Shown here one piece after another: positions 1 through 7,991 of a stretch of DNA of 64,000 bases. The notes under the pieces are model-generated. The model ran no database searches. It saw only the letters and a list, made by a program, of their open reading frames with translations, and had not been told where the DNA came from. The DNA is from Rhodanobacter sp. PCA2 (GTDB taxonomy: Bacteria; Pseudomonadota; Gammaproteobacteria; Xanthomonadales; Rhodanobacteraceae), in NCBI RefSeq assembly GCF_013620825.1, contig NZ_NJIC01000020.1, positions 1 to 64,000 on the forward strand, in the 5' to 3' direction. The first letter of the stretch is position 1. Every line of letters begins with the position of its first letter. The position numbers and the translations under genes are program-made.

Positions 1-28
1 CTCTCGCCCGTCACCTACGCCATGGCAT

Positions 29-76
29 CATCAACCACCTCTACTTCCGGGTGACTCGGAAAAACGAGGACGCTTC
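29..76 (+). repeat. 48-bp inverted repeat, left copy
   Basis: Perfect reverse-complement match over 48 bp to 1427-1474. The match breaks off at position 76, exactly where recognisable glycosyltransferase coding sequence starts. On the outer side the two copies stay alike for a few bases but differ by one extra triplet. It may be a transposon end or a duplicated recombination junction; no transposase is visible in the window. Confidence 0.85.
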
Positions 77-451
77 ACGCTGACCCTGTGCAAACTGGCG
101 TTCGCCGTCAGCTTGGCATCTCGATACGACATGCGCGCCGTCGCTTCGCGCATCGCCTCGGCGCAGCACGCCGGCATTCCCCTGCTGTATGCCGGCACGC
201 AATATGGCCTGTTCACCTTCGCCGGCAGGCTGACGCAATCGATCCCCCAGGCCACAGGCAACGCTGCCATCGCCAGCTGGGCGCGTGCTCATCCTACGGG
301 GTGGGTTATCAGCGGTGACGCGAACTACCAGTACCGTGCTACGCCGCTGTACCGACAGGCTTATCTCGGCCGCAAGCTCGGCATCTGGCTCGCCACCGAT
401 ATCACACGGAGCACACCAACCATGCTTGCCCCACACATCCGTGGCGAGTGA
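77..451 (+). pseudogene. C-terminal fragment of a membrane glycosyltransferase (GT39/ArnT type)
   Basis: An open frame of about 124 codons ending in TGA. It starts with a hydrophobic stretch and continues into residues such as YDMRAVA, YAGTQYGLFTFAGR and GWVISGD, which resemble the soluble C-terminal part of integral-membrane glycosyltransferases of the ArnT/PMT superfamily. Those proteins are usually over 450 residues with many membrane spans, so most of the gene is missing. Homology stops abruptly at the 48-bp repeat. The only in-frame start candidate is a TTG at 113 with no good ribosome site. I read it as a decayed remnant cut off by a rearrangement. The family assignment rests on pattern memory and is moderate. 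Confidence 0.5.
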
Positions 452-661
452 TAGTCGAAGCGTCCGCGTTGTTTGACAGCGGTTAAAGGCAGCCAGAGCG
501 GGCGACTGCGATGGAGTTCGAACAGGTCAATGGCAGGTCTTTCCTACCTGCGATAACACAGGCTAATCCCCGCCCTGTCTCAGTATCCGTTTGCAACCAA
601 GAGTGTTCGGGCATGAGTGACAGCCTACACACTTCATGCCCAGTCACTAGCACCACAAACG

Positions 662-688
662 ACAAGGCCCGCCATTGGCGGGCCTTGT
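662..688 (-). terminator. Hairpin terminator after the immunity gene
   Basis: A perfect 12-bp stem with a 3-nt loop, rich in GGCCCGCC/GGCGGGCC, lying 14 bp past the stop of the minus-strand immunity gene. Read on the minus strand it is followed by a short T-rich stretch. It probably ends the toxin-tail/immunity transcript. Confidence 0.75.
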
Positions 689-701
689 GCGTCTTGGATA
701 G

Positions 702-1190
702 TCAGGATTCTGGGTCTGGATAGAAGAAGTCATAAGACCCGTTCTTCATTCGATGCACCAAACTGTCAGGAGGCACTACAACTCCGACTTCTGCGTTTCG
801 GTAGATGCCAGACAATGCACCGACATGTATGTAAGGACTATCGATTCTCCAAACGAACCAATTATTCGACGTCTTATGCTTGGATTTGCCGTAATCACTG
901 CTGTTCCTGAACAAGACATTCACCTCACCAACAACGTCGGCGCGAGCTACCTTTCGCCAAAATTTTTGCTTAATACCAGCACCAAGAAAAACATGAGCGT
1001 AGAAATCGATCTCGCCATGCACAATTTCACTCACATCAGGAGCCACATCCTCTCGGCACCTTCGCCTAAAGACCCTCACCACTTGGCTATTCAATTGAGA
1101 GACGTCGCGGGCAACATATTGGATAAAACCAACCACCGATGCATCCAGTGGAACCTCGAATACATCCCCAATAGCCAATCTATTGCTCAC
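702..1190 (-). CDS. Imm26-like immunity protein
   Basis: 162 residues from a GTG start that overlaps the upstream toxin-tail stop in a GTGA junction. The N-terminus (GDVFEVPL, then GFIQYV) matches the opening of Imm26-type immunity proteins, which bind and neutralise the C-terminal toxin domain of a cognate polymorphic toxin. The tight overlap with a toxin-like C-terminal reading frame supports a toxin/immunity pair. Base composition is clearly more AT-rich than the flanking core genes, as expected for horizontally moving immunity cassettes. The toxin is truncated, so this is now an orphan immunity gene, possibly kept for protection against sister cells. The family call is from motif recognition only. 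Confidence 0.6.
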   Translation of the reverse strand: MSNRLAIGDVFEVPLDASVVGFIQYVARDVSQLNSQVVRVFRRRCREDVAPDVSEIVHGEIDFYAHVFLGAGIKQKFWRKVARADVVGEVNVLFRNSSDYGKSKHKTSNNWFVWRIDSPYIHVGALSGIYRNAEVGVVVPPDSLVHRMKNGSYDFFYPDPES

Positions 1191-1426
1191 GGCGTGATTC
1201 CGTTTTTTTCCCAGTATTTCGGACTAATTGAATTGATTTTGTTCAATAGCTGGCCACCGTTTTTCTCCAACCCGTACTGATTAATCAAAGTTTGTTCCAT
1301 GACGCGGGCCTGCTGCTTGGTCAACCCTTGACCTCCCTCTATCGCTTGATAGACCAAGCCTTCTTTCCCACCACCAGCAGCAACGTGCTCGGCACCTCGT
1401 GTAGCAACATTACGAGAAGTTATGCT
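1187..1426 (-). pseudogene. Truncated C-terminal toxin domain (GIY-YIG/URI-like)
   Basis: About 79 codons ending at the TGA that overlaps the immunity start. The tail carries RGAEHVAAGG, then LTKQQARVMEQTLI, then NKINSISPKYW. This R..EH / QAR..EQ / NKINSIS pattern is typical of GIY-YIG (URI-like) nuclease toxin domains at the C-termini of RHS and contact-dependent inhibition proteins. The N-terminal half of the domain, with the GIY/YIG strand, is missing: sequence upstream of 1427 is the 48-bp repeat. The frame stays open to 1486 but lacks a credible start. It is probably inactive. Confidence 0.6.
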
Positions 1427-1474
1427 GAAGCGTCCTCGTTTTTCCGAGTCACCCGGAAGTAGAGGTGGTTGATG
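1427..1474 (-). repeat. 48-bp inverted repeat, right copy
   Basis: Exact reverse complement of 29-76. It abuts the truncated toxin domain just as the left copy abuts the truncated glycosyltransferase. In one shared reading frame both copies encode a short peptide (NHLYFRVTRKNEDAS) followed within one or two codons by a stop. It may therefore be the 3' end of a mobile-element gene. Confidence 0.85.
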
Positions 1475-1511
1475 CCGCGACAGCTGTCAGGGTTGAGTAT
1501 TAAGGTGTCGT

Positions 1512-1784
1512 CTATTTAACCTTTTTATTTGACGCCCTCAGTTTTTTTAACGACGCCCTGAATATGGCGACACAAAAAGTAACGCCCAATAATGCAATTG
1601 CTAATCCACCATAAATATATCTAATTTGTCCAATTACATGTCCAGACCTATCGTATATGTCTCCAAAAGAGACCCCGTATATGTAAATGATATGCGCAAG
1701 GACGCCGATGCTCGCAATCATTATAACTACCGAGCCAATCAGTGTCGTAATCAAAAGTAGTCTATCTATTTTTGCCTTCTTCAT
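1512..1784 (-). CDS. Small two-span membrane protein, possible immunity protein
   Basis: 90 residues from ATG, with a GTG one codon upstream as an alternative; AGGAA lies just before it. A lysine-rich start (MKKAKIDR) is followed by two hydrophobic segments, about residues 9-31 and 55-76, and a Lys/Arg-rich end, so a two-span inner-membrane protein is likely. The gene is strikingly AT-rich compared with its neighbours. It begins a few bases after the stop of a beta-rich C-terminal reading frame, the arrangement seen for polymorphic-toxin immunity proteins. I do not recognise a family; the immunity role is inferred from context only. Confidence 0.5.
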   Translation of the reverse strand: MKKAKIDRLLLITTLIGSVVIMIASIGVLAHIIYIYGVSFGDIYDRSGHVIGQIRYIYGGLAIALLGVTFCVAIFRASLKKLRASNKKVK

Positions 1785-1790
1785 CACTTC

Positions 1791-1910
1791 CTATCGATCG
1801 TCATGTTTAGCCCCAAAAGTGTAAGTTACATTGAATTGTTCTCCTCCACCAACCCATACCAATGTTCCAGGCCCAGCTCTCCCTGCACTCATTAGGAAGG
1901 TCCCGTACCG
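1791..1910 (-). pseudogene. C-terminal reading-frame remnant upstream of the small membrane protein
   Basis: A glycine-rich, beta-prone tail (GPGTLVWVGGGEQ, then NVTYTFGAK) ends in TAG a few bases before the small membrane gene. Upstream of about 1910 the sequence changes to high GC and no consistent homology can be followed in this frame. It looks like the end of a larger secreted or RHS-type protein joined to unrelated DNA. Product unknown. Confidence 0.3.
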
Positions 1911-2328
1911 CGTCGACGCCATGCAGGCCGTGGCGTTCGAACCGGCCACGCTGCTGATTAACCGGTCGCTGGGTACAGGTCGCGGCATCGCGTCGAAGTG
2001 GCTCGCCGTGCGAGCGCTGCCAACGGACACCGTTCGGCGCCAGCGCCCCCGCCCAAGCCGCGCCCGGCACCCCGCGTCTTTCGTCTATCGCGATCCGCCC
2101 TGCCCTTGCCCTGCCGCCGGCTGGATGACAGGGGCAGCCCGGCCCCGAGGCCTGCGCCACTTGTGGTTTCAACAAGGCCCAGGCGATGGGCGCGGTGGCT
2201 GCTGCGATGCATCGCCCGCCGTGGCCAGCTGCCTGCACAGCTTCCCTGAGCAATCCAATTTGTATGACAAGAATATTGACAAATTATCGTACTAATGATA
2301 TCTCAAGCAAACGACATGAAACGAAACA
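1911..2328. other. No confident gene; decayed GC-rich stretch then AT-rich promoter region
   Basis: Several short overlapping frames are open, but none has a convincing start, ribosome site or recognisable product. A plus-strand frame around 1905-2040 has high GC at third positions and may be a decayed coding fragment. From about 2255 the sequence becomes AT-rich, consistent with the promoter region of the receptor gene. Confidence 0.4.
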
Positions 2329-2354
2329 TATCTTTTTTGCATATCGAAAAGATA
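2329..2354. promoter_or_regulatory. Inverted repeat upstream of the receptor gene
   Basis: TATCTTTT and AAAAGATA form 8-bp arms around a 10-bp spacer in the AT-rich region about 110 bp before the receptor start. It could be an operator or a transcript hairpin. No regulator is identified. Confidence 0.35.
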
Positions 2355-2461
2355 CGTAAGTATTTGCCGGCCGAACCTGCGTTCCAAGGTGGCGCCGCAG
2401 CAAGGGGACGGGCGGACCGTTGAGCAGGGTTTGAATCAAACACGTGCGAGGGGAGGGAACG

Positions 2462-5400
2462 ATGGGCACCAATTCCAACGAAAACCGTTTTGCATCCGTA
2501 CGCAGGCACGGGTTGTTGCGGGCCAGCATCGGGCTAGCCATCGCGCTCATGGCCACCGGGTACGGCGGCGATGTGTGCGCACAATCGATCACGGGCGGCC
2601 TGTACGGTCGCGAGCCTGCCGGAGCCAACCTGGTCATCGTGGTCACCAGCCAGGCCACGGGATTCAAGCGAGAGCTGAAAACCGACGCGCAGGGGCGCTA
2701 CAGGACGGCCGGACTCAATCCCGGCAATTACCAGGTAACCGTGCAGAAGGATGGCAAGCCCGTCGGCGAGCGGACCGTCAGGGTCAAGCCAGACGTTCAA
2801 ACGCCGGTGCCCGCCCTGACGGCCACGGTCGCAGGTGCGACAGTCGCCACTGCAACGCACGAGCTCGGTGCCGTGGTCGTCTCCGGCAACGCCGCGGCGA
2901 CCCAGACGGTCCAGATCGACGTGTCGACTCCCGAGCTGACGAGCCATTACAGCAAGGAATTGACTGACGATCTTCCGCTGCCCGGCGCAGCGAGTCCCGA
3001 GAGCATCGCCTTGTTGCGCTCCAACGTGCGCTACGACGACAACAACACCGGCCTGGTGCAACTGGCTGGCGCCTCTCCGGCCGAGAACCGCTATTACCTG
3101 AACGAGTTCGACACCACCAACGACCGTACGAGTCTGGGTTCGAACCGCCTGCCACGCGAAGCAATCCAGGACACCCAGGTAATCGCCGGCAATTTCGGTG
3201 CGTCCTGGACGAATGCGACCGGCGGCATCATGGCGCAGACGATCCGCCAGGGCACCAACGACTTCGCCGCTGGGTATTCGTTGTACCTGACCCCGGGTAC
3301 CTCGCGCTTGCTGAACCCGCGTGCCCACAACGTCTACAGAGCCAGCGACGGCACTTTGGTCGGTTACAACTCGGAGAACCATCACGACTGGAGCGCCACC
3401 CAATATTTCTGGGGCTCGGGCGCGCTCATCCGCGATCGCCTGTTCGCGTTCGTGCTGCTCGGCAACAACCCTCCGACGAAGAGCTTCAGTTACAACTACT
3501 ACAACCAGAGGGCCTCGGTTTCCAGCGTCCGCCAGAAGAATGCGCTGGTAAACCTCACCTGGAACATCATGGACGGCATGACGTTCAACCTGGCCGGCTC
3601 GCGCATCTGGGGCCTGACCTCGACCAACACCTGGCAAACGACGGCCCCGGGTTCGACCGCATTCAACAAGTGGCTGGGTTACACGCGCAACCCGAACCGG
3701 CAGCGCTTCCTGATCGGCAACTACAACTGGCACATCAACGACGATCTCGACTTGCGTGTCATGGGTGGTCACCTCGGGCAACCAACCTATCGCGGCTCGG
3801 TCGACGACACCGTGCCGTACGTAACCTCATGCGCCGACAAGACAGGTATCTGCAACAACATCGGAAACAACATCAAGGAAAAGGGTTTCAAGCCGGACGA
3901 CTACTGGCGCACCGGTTACAAGGCAGACCTTACGTGGCATGTGGGCGACCACAAGCTGGTGTTCGGCGCGGAGCATTACAAACACTTCCTCAGCGAGAGC
4001 TGGGGCTATCCACTGGCCGGCGATTACACGTATCACGATCTGGGCAACGGCCCCATCCTGCTGCCGAACGGATCGACCGTTTCCGCGCCTTACGTGGAGC
4101 AGCAGTTCAACCGGGAAGGCGGCCGCATGATCTCGGTGAACAAGGGTGCCTATATCGAGGATTATTGGCAGGCCACCGATCGCCTGGTGCTGTATGGCGG
4201 CGTGCGCTTCGACCGCTATATCCAGAAAGACGCGATCGAACGCCCCATGTTCAACTTCCCCGTCGTCTCGCCGCGCCTGGGGGTGTCCTGGGATGTCAAT
4301 GGGGATTCCAGTCTCAAGGTTGGCGCCAACCTTGGGCGGTATTCGCTGTCGATGCCGTCCAACTTCAGTTTCGGTCTTGGCGAGTCGAACGAGACGTGGC
4401 AACAGTATTACTACTACACGGGCATCGATCCGGTAACCAAGGCGCCCACGGGGCTGACCCCGATCGGTGGGCGCATCCAGCAGCCGGGCAAGGACGGCAT
4501 TCCGCCTTCGGTCGACCAGGTCGCGGCAACCAATCTCAAGGCGCCGATGGAGGATATGGCGCAAATCTACGTGCAAAAGCAATTGGGCCGGAGCTGGATC
4601 GGCCAGGTCGATATCGGCGTCAACAACCTGAAGCGCGTGATCAATGAAACCTGCGACTACACCCTGATCGAGAGCTGGGCGCATTCGCACGGATACCCGA
4701 ACTACAGCGATCCGCAATACTGCTTCGAGATCAATCCCGGCAACCCGATCACCGTAGTGCGCGACTTCGCCGGCAACGGCACCAAGACAGCGATGACCAT
4801 CCCCAGTTCGGCGCTGGGCCTGGCTGCGCCAAGGCACAAGTACTACCACCTGACGCTCGACCTGAATCATGTCCGCACGGCCGAGGAGCCCTGGTACCTG
4901 GGTCTGAGCTATACGTGGACGCACTCCTACGGCAACACCAGTGGCTACCTCGACCTGTCGCGTCAAGGCGGATACGGACAAGGCTATATCGGCCAGCAGG
5001 ACCTCTGGGATTTCCCGCAACAGATGCTCGGGGCCAGCGGCAACCTGCCGAACGATATCCGGCACAGCTTCACCGCATCCGGCGTCTACTACTTCGCCAA
5101 TGGCCTGCGCCCCAGCTTCACGCTGGCCGTGCACTCGGGTGAGCCGCTGAGCTGCTTCGGTTTCATTCCGCAAACCATCCCCGGGGACGCCTACCTTCAG
5201 GACTACGGCTACTATTACGGCGACAGCTATTTCTGCAACGGGAAGATGGTGACGCAAGGTTCGGCCGGACGCCTCCCCTGGTATGTGCAGCTCAATGTTG
5301 GCCTCGGTTACGACATGAAATTCGGCAACCACAGCAAACTGAGCCTGGACATCGATATCCAGAACGTGACCAATCATCGCGGCGTCATCAACCGGTATCA

Positions 5401-5515
5401 GTACCACGACGCCAACATCGCTGCCGACGGCAGCATCATCGTGGATCCGAATTACGGGCAGGCGTCTTACCAGGCACCGCGCACGACGTACCTCGTTCTT
5501 CGGTACACGTACTGA
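2462..5515 (+). CDS. Oar-like TonB-dependent outer-membrane receptor
   Basis: 1017 residues from the ATG at 2462, preceded by a strong GGGGAGGGA ribosome site; a GTG 18 bp upstream is in frame but less likely. Residues 1-45 form a long signal peptide (ALMATGYGG then AQS). Residues about 45-125 form a carboxypeptidase-regulatory-like beta domain (DAQGRYRTAGLNPGNYQV). A plug region follows (about 150-270), then a large Tyr/Trp/Asn-rich beta-barrel ending in the aromatic strand YLVLRYTY. This is the Oar/OmpA-related TonB receptor architecture, common and multi-copy in xanthomonads, for energised uptake of large substrates such as peptides or glycans. The substrate cannot be told: no transporter or hydrolase is adjacent. 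It is monocistronic, with a hairpin downstream. Confidence 0.9.
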   Translation: MGTNSNENRFASVRRHGLLRASIGLAIALMATGYGGDVCAQSITGGLYGREPAGANLVIVVTSQATGFKRELKTDAQGRYRTAGLNPGNYQVTVQKDGKPVGERTVRVKPDVQTPVPALTATVAGATVATATHELGAVVVSGNAAATQTVQIDVSTPELTSHYSKELTDDLPLPGAASPESIALLRSNVRYDDNNTGLVQLAGASPAENRYYLNEFDTTNDRTSLGSNRLPREAIQDTQVIAGNFGASWTNATGGIMAQTIRQGTNDFAAGYSLYLTPGTSRLLNPRAHNVYRASDGTLVGYNSENHHDWSATQYFWGSGALIRDRLFAFVLLGNNPPTKSFSYNYYNQRASVSSVRQKNALVNLTWNIMDGMTFNLAGSRIWGLTSTNTWQTTAPGSTAFNKWLGYTRNPNRQRFLIGNYNWHINDDLDLRVMGGHLGQPTYRGSVDDTVPYVTSCADKTGICNNIGNNIKEKGFKPDDYWRTGYKADLTWHVGDHKLVFGAEHYKHFLSESWGYPLAGDYTYHDLGNGPILLPNGSTVSAPYVEQQFNREGGRMISVNKGAYIEDYWQATDRLVLYGGVRFDRYIQKDAIERPMFNFPVVSPRLGVSWDVNGDSSLKVGANLGRYSLSMPSNFSFGLGESNETWQQYYYYTGIDPVTKAPTGLTPIGGRIQQPGKDGIPPSVDQVAATNLKAPMEDMAQIYVQKQLGRSWIGQVDIGVNNLKRVINETCDYTLIESWAHSHGYPNYSDPQYCFEINPGNPITVVRDFAGNGTKTAMTIPSSALGLAAPRHKYYHLTLDLNHVRTAEEPWYLGLSYTWTHSYGNTSGYLDLSRQGGYGQGYIGQQDLWDFPQQMLGASGNLPNDIRHSFTASGVYYFANGLRPSFTLAVHSGEPLSCFGFIPQTIPGDAYLQDYGYYYGDSYFCNGKMVTQGSAGRLPWYVQLNVGLGYDMKFGNHSKLSLDIDIQNVTNHRGVINRYQYHDANIAADGSIIVDPNYGQASYQAPRTTYLVLRYTY

Positions 5516-5554
5516 TCTCGGGGATTGAAGGGCGGCAAAAGCCTGGTCGGAGAT

Positions 5555-5585
5555 AGCTGGGGCCTGTGTTGCACAGGCCCCAGCT
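5555..5585 (+). terminator. Strong hairpin after the receptor gene
   Basis: A perfect 14-bp stem with a 3-nt loop begins 39 bp after the receptor stop. It lacks a clear T-run, so it may be a hairpin terminator or a 3'-end stabiliser. Confidence 0.65.
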
Positions 5586-5610
5586 GCAGCCGGTCCAGTG
5601 ACCCAGGGAT

Positions 5611-5690
5611 GGTCCGATTTTGCTCGTCATCCCGGCGAAGGCCGGAGGCGCTTCACAGGAATGACGAGCAAGCAATCGATTGATCAGGCC
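5611..5690. repeat. Dispersed palindromic element, copy 1 (80 bp)
   Basis: Near-identical to 15670-15749 and related to 20019-20166. The ends are inverted repeats: GGTCCGAT...TGCTCGTCA on the left, TGACGAGCA...GATCAGGCC on the right. An inner CCCGGCGAAGGCCGG core forms its own small hairpin. There is no coding capacity. It resembles a MITE- or REP-type element mobilised in trans. Confidence 0.8.
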
Positions 5691-5919
5691 GTCACCAAGA
5701 CAAAACGGTGTAGCCGCCTGGCGGGATGATTTCCCTGCCCTGGCCGAACCTGCATGCCTTTCTCATCGCGGCGATGGCCGCCACCGCCATCGGCGGCCAA
5801 TGGCGTGCGCCAGGAGGAAGGTGCGCAGTCCTGGGTCGCCGCCAGGTTCACTCCCCTGCCCCCGACTTCGGAATTCAGGGAACGCCGCAAGTGGGCGCAT
5901 CCATCCGGATGCGTGAATA

Positions 5920-6435
5920 TCACGGCTGCCCTGGGTGCGAGGTGATGTGCAGCAGGCACTGCAGCAATGCCATTGGCTCGGGTGGGCAACCGGGCACCGT
6001 CGCGCTGACTGGAATGACGTCGCCCACGCGTCCGCGCGTGGCGTAGCTGGTCCCGAAAATGCCGCCGCAGGCGCCGCAATCCCCGACCGCGATCACCCAT
6101 CTGGGTTCGGGCATGACGTCATACGCCCGCTTGAGCGCTTCTTCCATGTTGACGGAAACGGGGCCCGTCACCAGCAGTATGTCGGCATGGCGCGGGCTCG
6201 CCACAAAGGCAATGCCCGCGCCTTCGAGGTTGTAATACGGGTTGGTGAGCGCCTGGATTTCCAGTTCGCAACCGTTGCAGGAACCGGCGTCCACGTGGCG
6301 GATGCGCAACGCGCGCCCGAACACGCGATGGAGATGCTCGTGGATCCCCCGGACGCGGGCTTCGGGCTGGTCGGACTCGGGCGGCGCATCGCTCAATATC
6401 CCGGTACGACGAATGCGCTTGATGATGTTCAGCAT
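5920..6435 (-). CDS. hyfI: NuoB/HyfI-like Fe-S subunit of an Ehr-type membrane complex
   Basis: 171 residues from ATG, 7 bp behind the large-subunit gene, with GGGTGACC as ribosome site. It carries the conserved cysteines of the complex I 20-kDa/hydrogenase small-subunit family: GSCNGCELE (Cys53, Cys56), GDCGACGG (Cys120, Cys123) and VPGCPPEP (Cys150). These would hold one [4Fe-4S] cluster equivalent to N2. There are no extra ferredoxin domains. It is the last gene of the operon and should sit with the HyfG-like protein as the peripheral electron-transfer module at the cytoplasmic face. Electron donor and acceptor are unknown. Confidence 0.85.
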   Translation of the reverse strand: MLNIIKRIRRTGILSDAPPESDQPEARVRGIHEHLHRVFGRALRIRHVDAGSCNGCELEIQALTNPYYNLEGAGIAFVASPRHADILLVTGPVSVNMEEALKRAYDVMPEPRWVIAVGDCGACGGIFGTSYATRGRVGDVIPVSATVPGCPPEPMALLQCLLHITSHPGQP

Positions 6436-6442
6436 CGTGGGG

Positions 6443-7987
6443 TCACCCGTCGTGGCCGCTGTAGGCAAGGTTGAACGACTTATTGATGAGCGGGAAATCC
6501 GGCACGATGTTGCCGATGATCGCGTGGTCGACCGTGGGCCAGTTCTGCCAGGAGGGATCGTGGACGTGGCAGCGCCGGATGGCGGACGGCGCCCCCGCTT
6601 CGAGCGCCACCATGACCGGCCCGCGCCAGCCTTCGACGACACCGAGGCCGATGCGGTCCGAATCGACCGCGGCAACCGGCGCCGACGTCGAACCCTGCGG
6701 CAGTTGTTCGAGCAGCAGCCGGCTCAGCCGCAACGACTCCATGACTTCATCGAAGCGCACCTGGACCCGCGCCGCGACGTCGCCCTCCATCCGCAGCGCC
6801 GCTGTCGGGCGCAGCTCTCCGTAGGGCGCCCACGGCATCGTCACGCGCAGGTCCTGCTCGATGCCCGAGGCGCGCCCCACCAGGCCGAACGCCCCCTGCG
6901 TTTTCGCGATCGATGGGGTGAGTTGGCCGGCGCCCTTGAAGCGATCCTGCAGCCCGGCATGCTCGTCGTAGATCGCACGCAGCGCCACCACGTCGCGTTC
7001 GATGCCGACGCCCTCGTCCAGCAACAGGCGAACCGTGCGCGGTCCCACATCCGACCGCACGCCGCCCGGGACGATGTAGTCCATCAGATAGCGCTGGCCG
7101 AAGACCTCGCGGTTGAGGCGCAGCATCCGTTCCTTCAGCGCCGAGAACTGCGTCAGGCCGAAGGCGAATCCGGCATCGTTGCCCAGCGCCCCCAGATCGC
7201 CCACGTGATTGGCGATGCGTTCGCGCTCCAGTGCCAGTGCGCGCAGGCTGGCCGTGCGCGGCGATACGGTCGCCCCGGCGAGCGCCTCCAGCGCGGCGCA
7301 ATACGCCCACGAGAAAGCCACCGTGCTGTCGCCGCACACCCGTGCCGCAAGCCGGTGGCCTTCCAGCAACGGCAAGGCTTCGAAGCGCTTGGCCACGCCC
7401 TTGTGGGCGTAGCCGAGACGCTCTTCCAGGCGCAGCACCTTTTCGCCGACGACGGAAAACCGGAAATGGCCTGGTTCGATGGTGCCCGCGTGGATCGGGC
7501 CCACCGGAATCTCGTGCACGCCCTCCCCTTCGACGCGCACGAACGGATACGGCCTGGACACGCCGGGACAGGCGGTGGCGGCATCGAAATCCTTGCGCAG
7601 GGGAAAGCGATCTTCCGGCCAGCCGCCATGACGCAGCCACGGGCGTGCATCGCCCTCGTCCGCCCGGATGCCCAGCAAGTCGTGGATCGCCCGCTGCAGG
7701 CGGGCGGCGACGGGAAAGCCGCGTTCCAGCGAGGGATAAACCGGCCGGTCGCCCGCCACGGCAAGCTCCAGAACCACCAGTTCCCCCGGCACGAGAAAGG
7801 CGGCAAACACATGGAACATGCCGTCGCGGTCCCGGTCGTCGGCGCCCCACAGCGTGAACAGGCCCGCGCCGGCTTCCTGCAGCTGCCGGGCGACTGCCGT
7901 CCACTGCTGCGCATCCACCGCCACGCGCCGCGCGGGAACGTTCGCGGGCAATCGCCGGCCCTCTTGCGCAATGAGTTCCAGTGACAT
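6443..7987 (-). CDS. hyfG: HyfG-like large subunit lacking Ni-Fe ligands (Ehr complex)
   Basis: 514 residues. Residues about 1-110 resemble the NuoC-like N-terminal domain fused to a NuoD/hydrogenase large-subunit domain, as in HycE/HyfG. In true [NiFe] enzymes the first metal motif is R-x-C-G-x-C; here it reads RVCGDSTVAF (residues 216-225), with Ser in place of the second Cys. The C-terminal DPCxxC motif is replaced by DPSWQNW (477 onward), followed by a non-cleaved tail. Two of the four Ni-Fe cysteine positions are visibly lost at the C-terminus and one near the N-terminus, so H2 chemistry is not expected. The ends fit energy-converting-hydrogenase-related (Ehr) proteins. It is co-transcribed between the HyfF- and HyfI-like genes. 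Confidence 0.85.
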   Translation of the reverse strand: MSLELIAQEGRRLPANVPARRVAVDAQQWTAVARQLQEAGAGLFTLWGADDRDRDGMFHVFAAFLVPGELVVLELAVAGDRPVYPSLERGFPVAARLQRAIHDLLGIRADEGDARPWLRHGGWPEDRFPLRKDFDAATACPGVSRPYPFVRVEGEGVHEIPVGPIHAGTIEPGHFRFSVVGEKVLRLEERLGYAHKGVAKRFEALPLLEGHRLAARVCGDSTVAFSWAYCAALEALAGATVSPRTASLRALALERERIANHVGDLGALGNDAGFAFGLTQFSALKERMLRLNREVFGQRYLMDYIVPGGVRSDVGPRTVRLLLDEGVGIERDVVALRAIYDEHAGLQDRFKGAGQLTPSIAKTQGAFGLVGRASGIEQDLRVTMPWAPYGELRPTAALRMEGDVAARVQVRFDEVMESLRLSRLLLEQLPQGSTSAPVAAVDSDRIGLGVVEGWRGPVMVALEAGAPSAIRRCHVHDPSWQNWPTVDHAIIGNIVPDFPLINKSFNLAYSGHDG

Positions 7988-7991
7988 GCGC

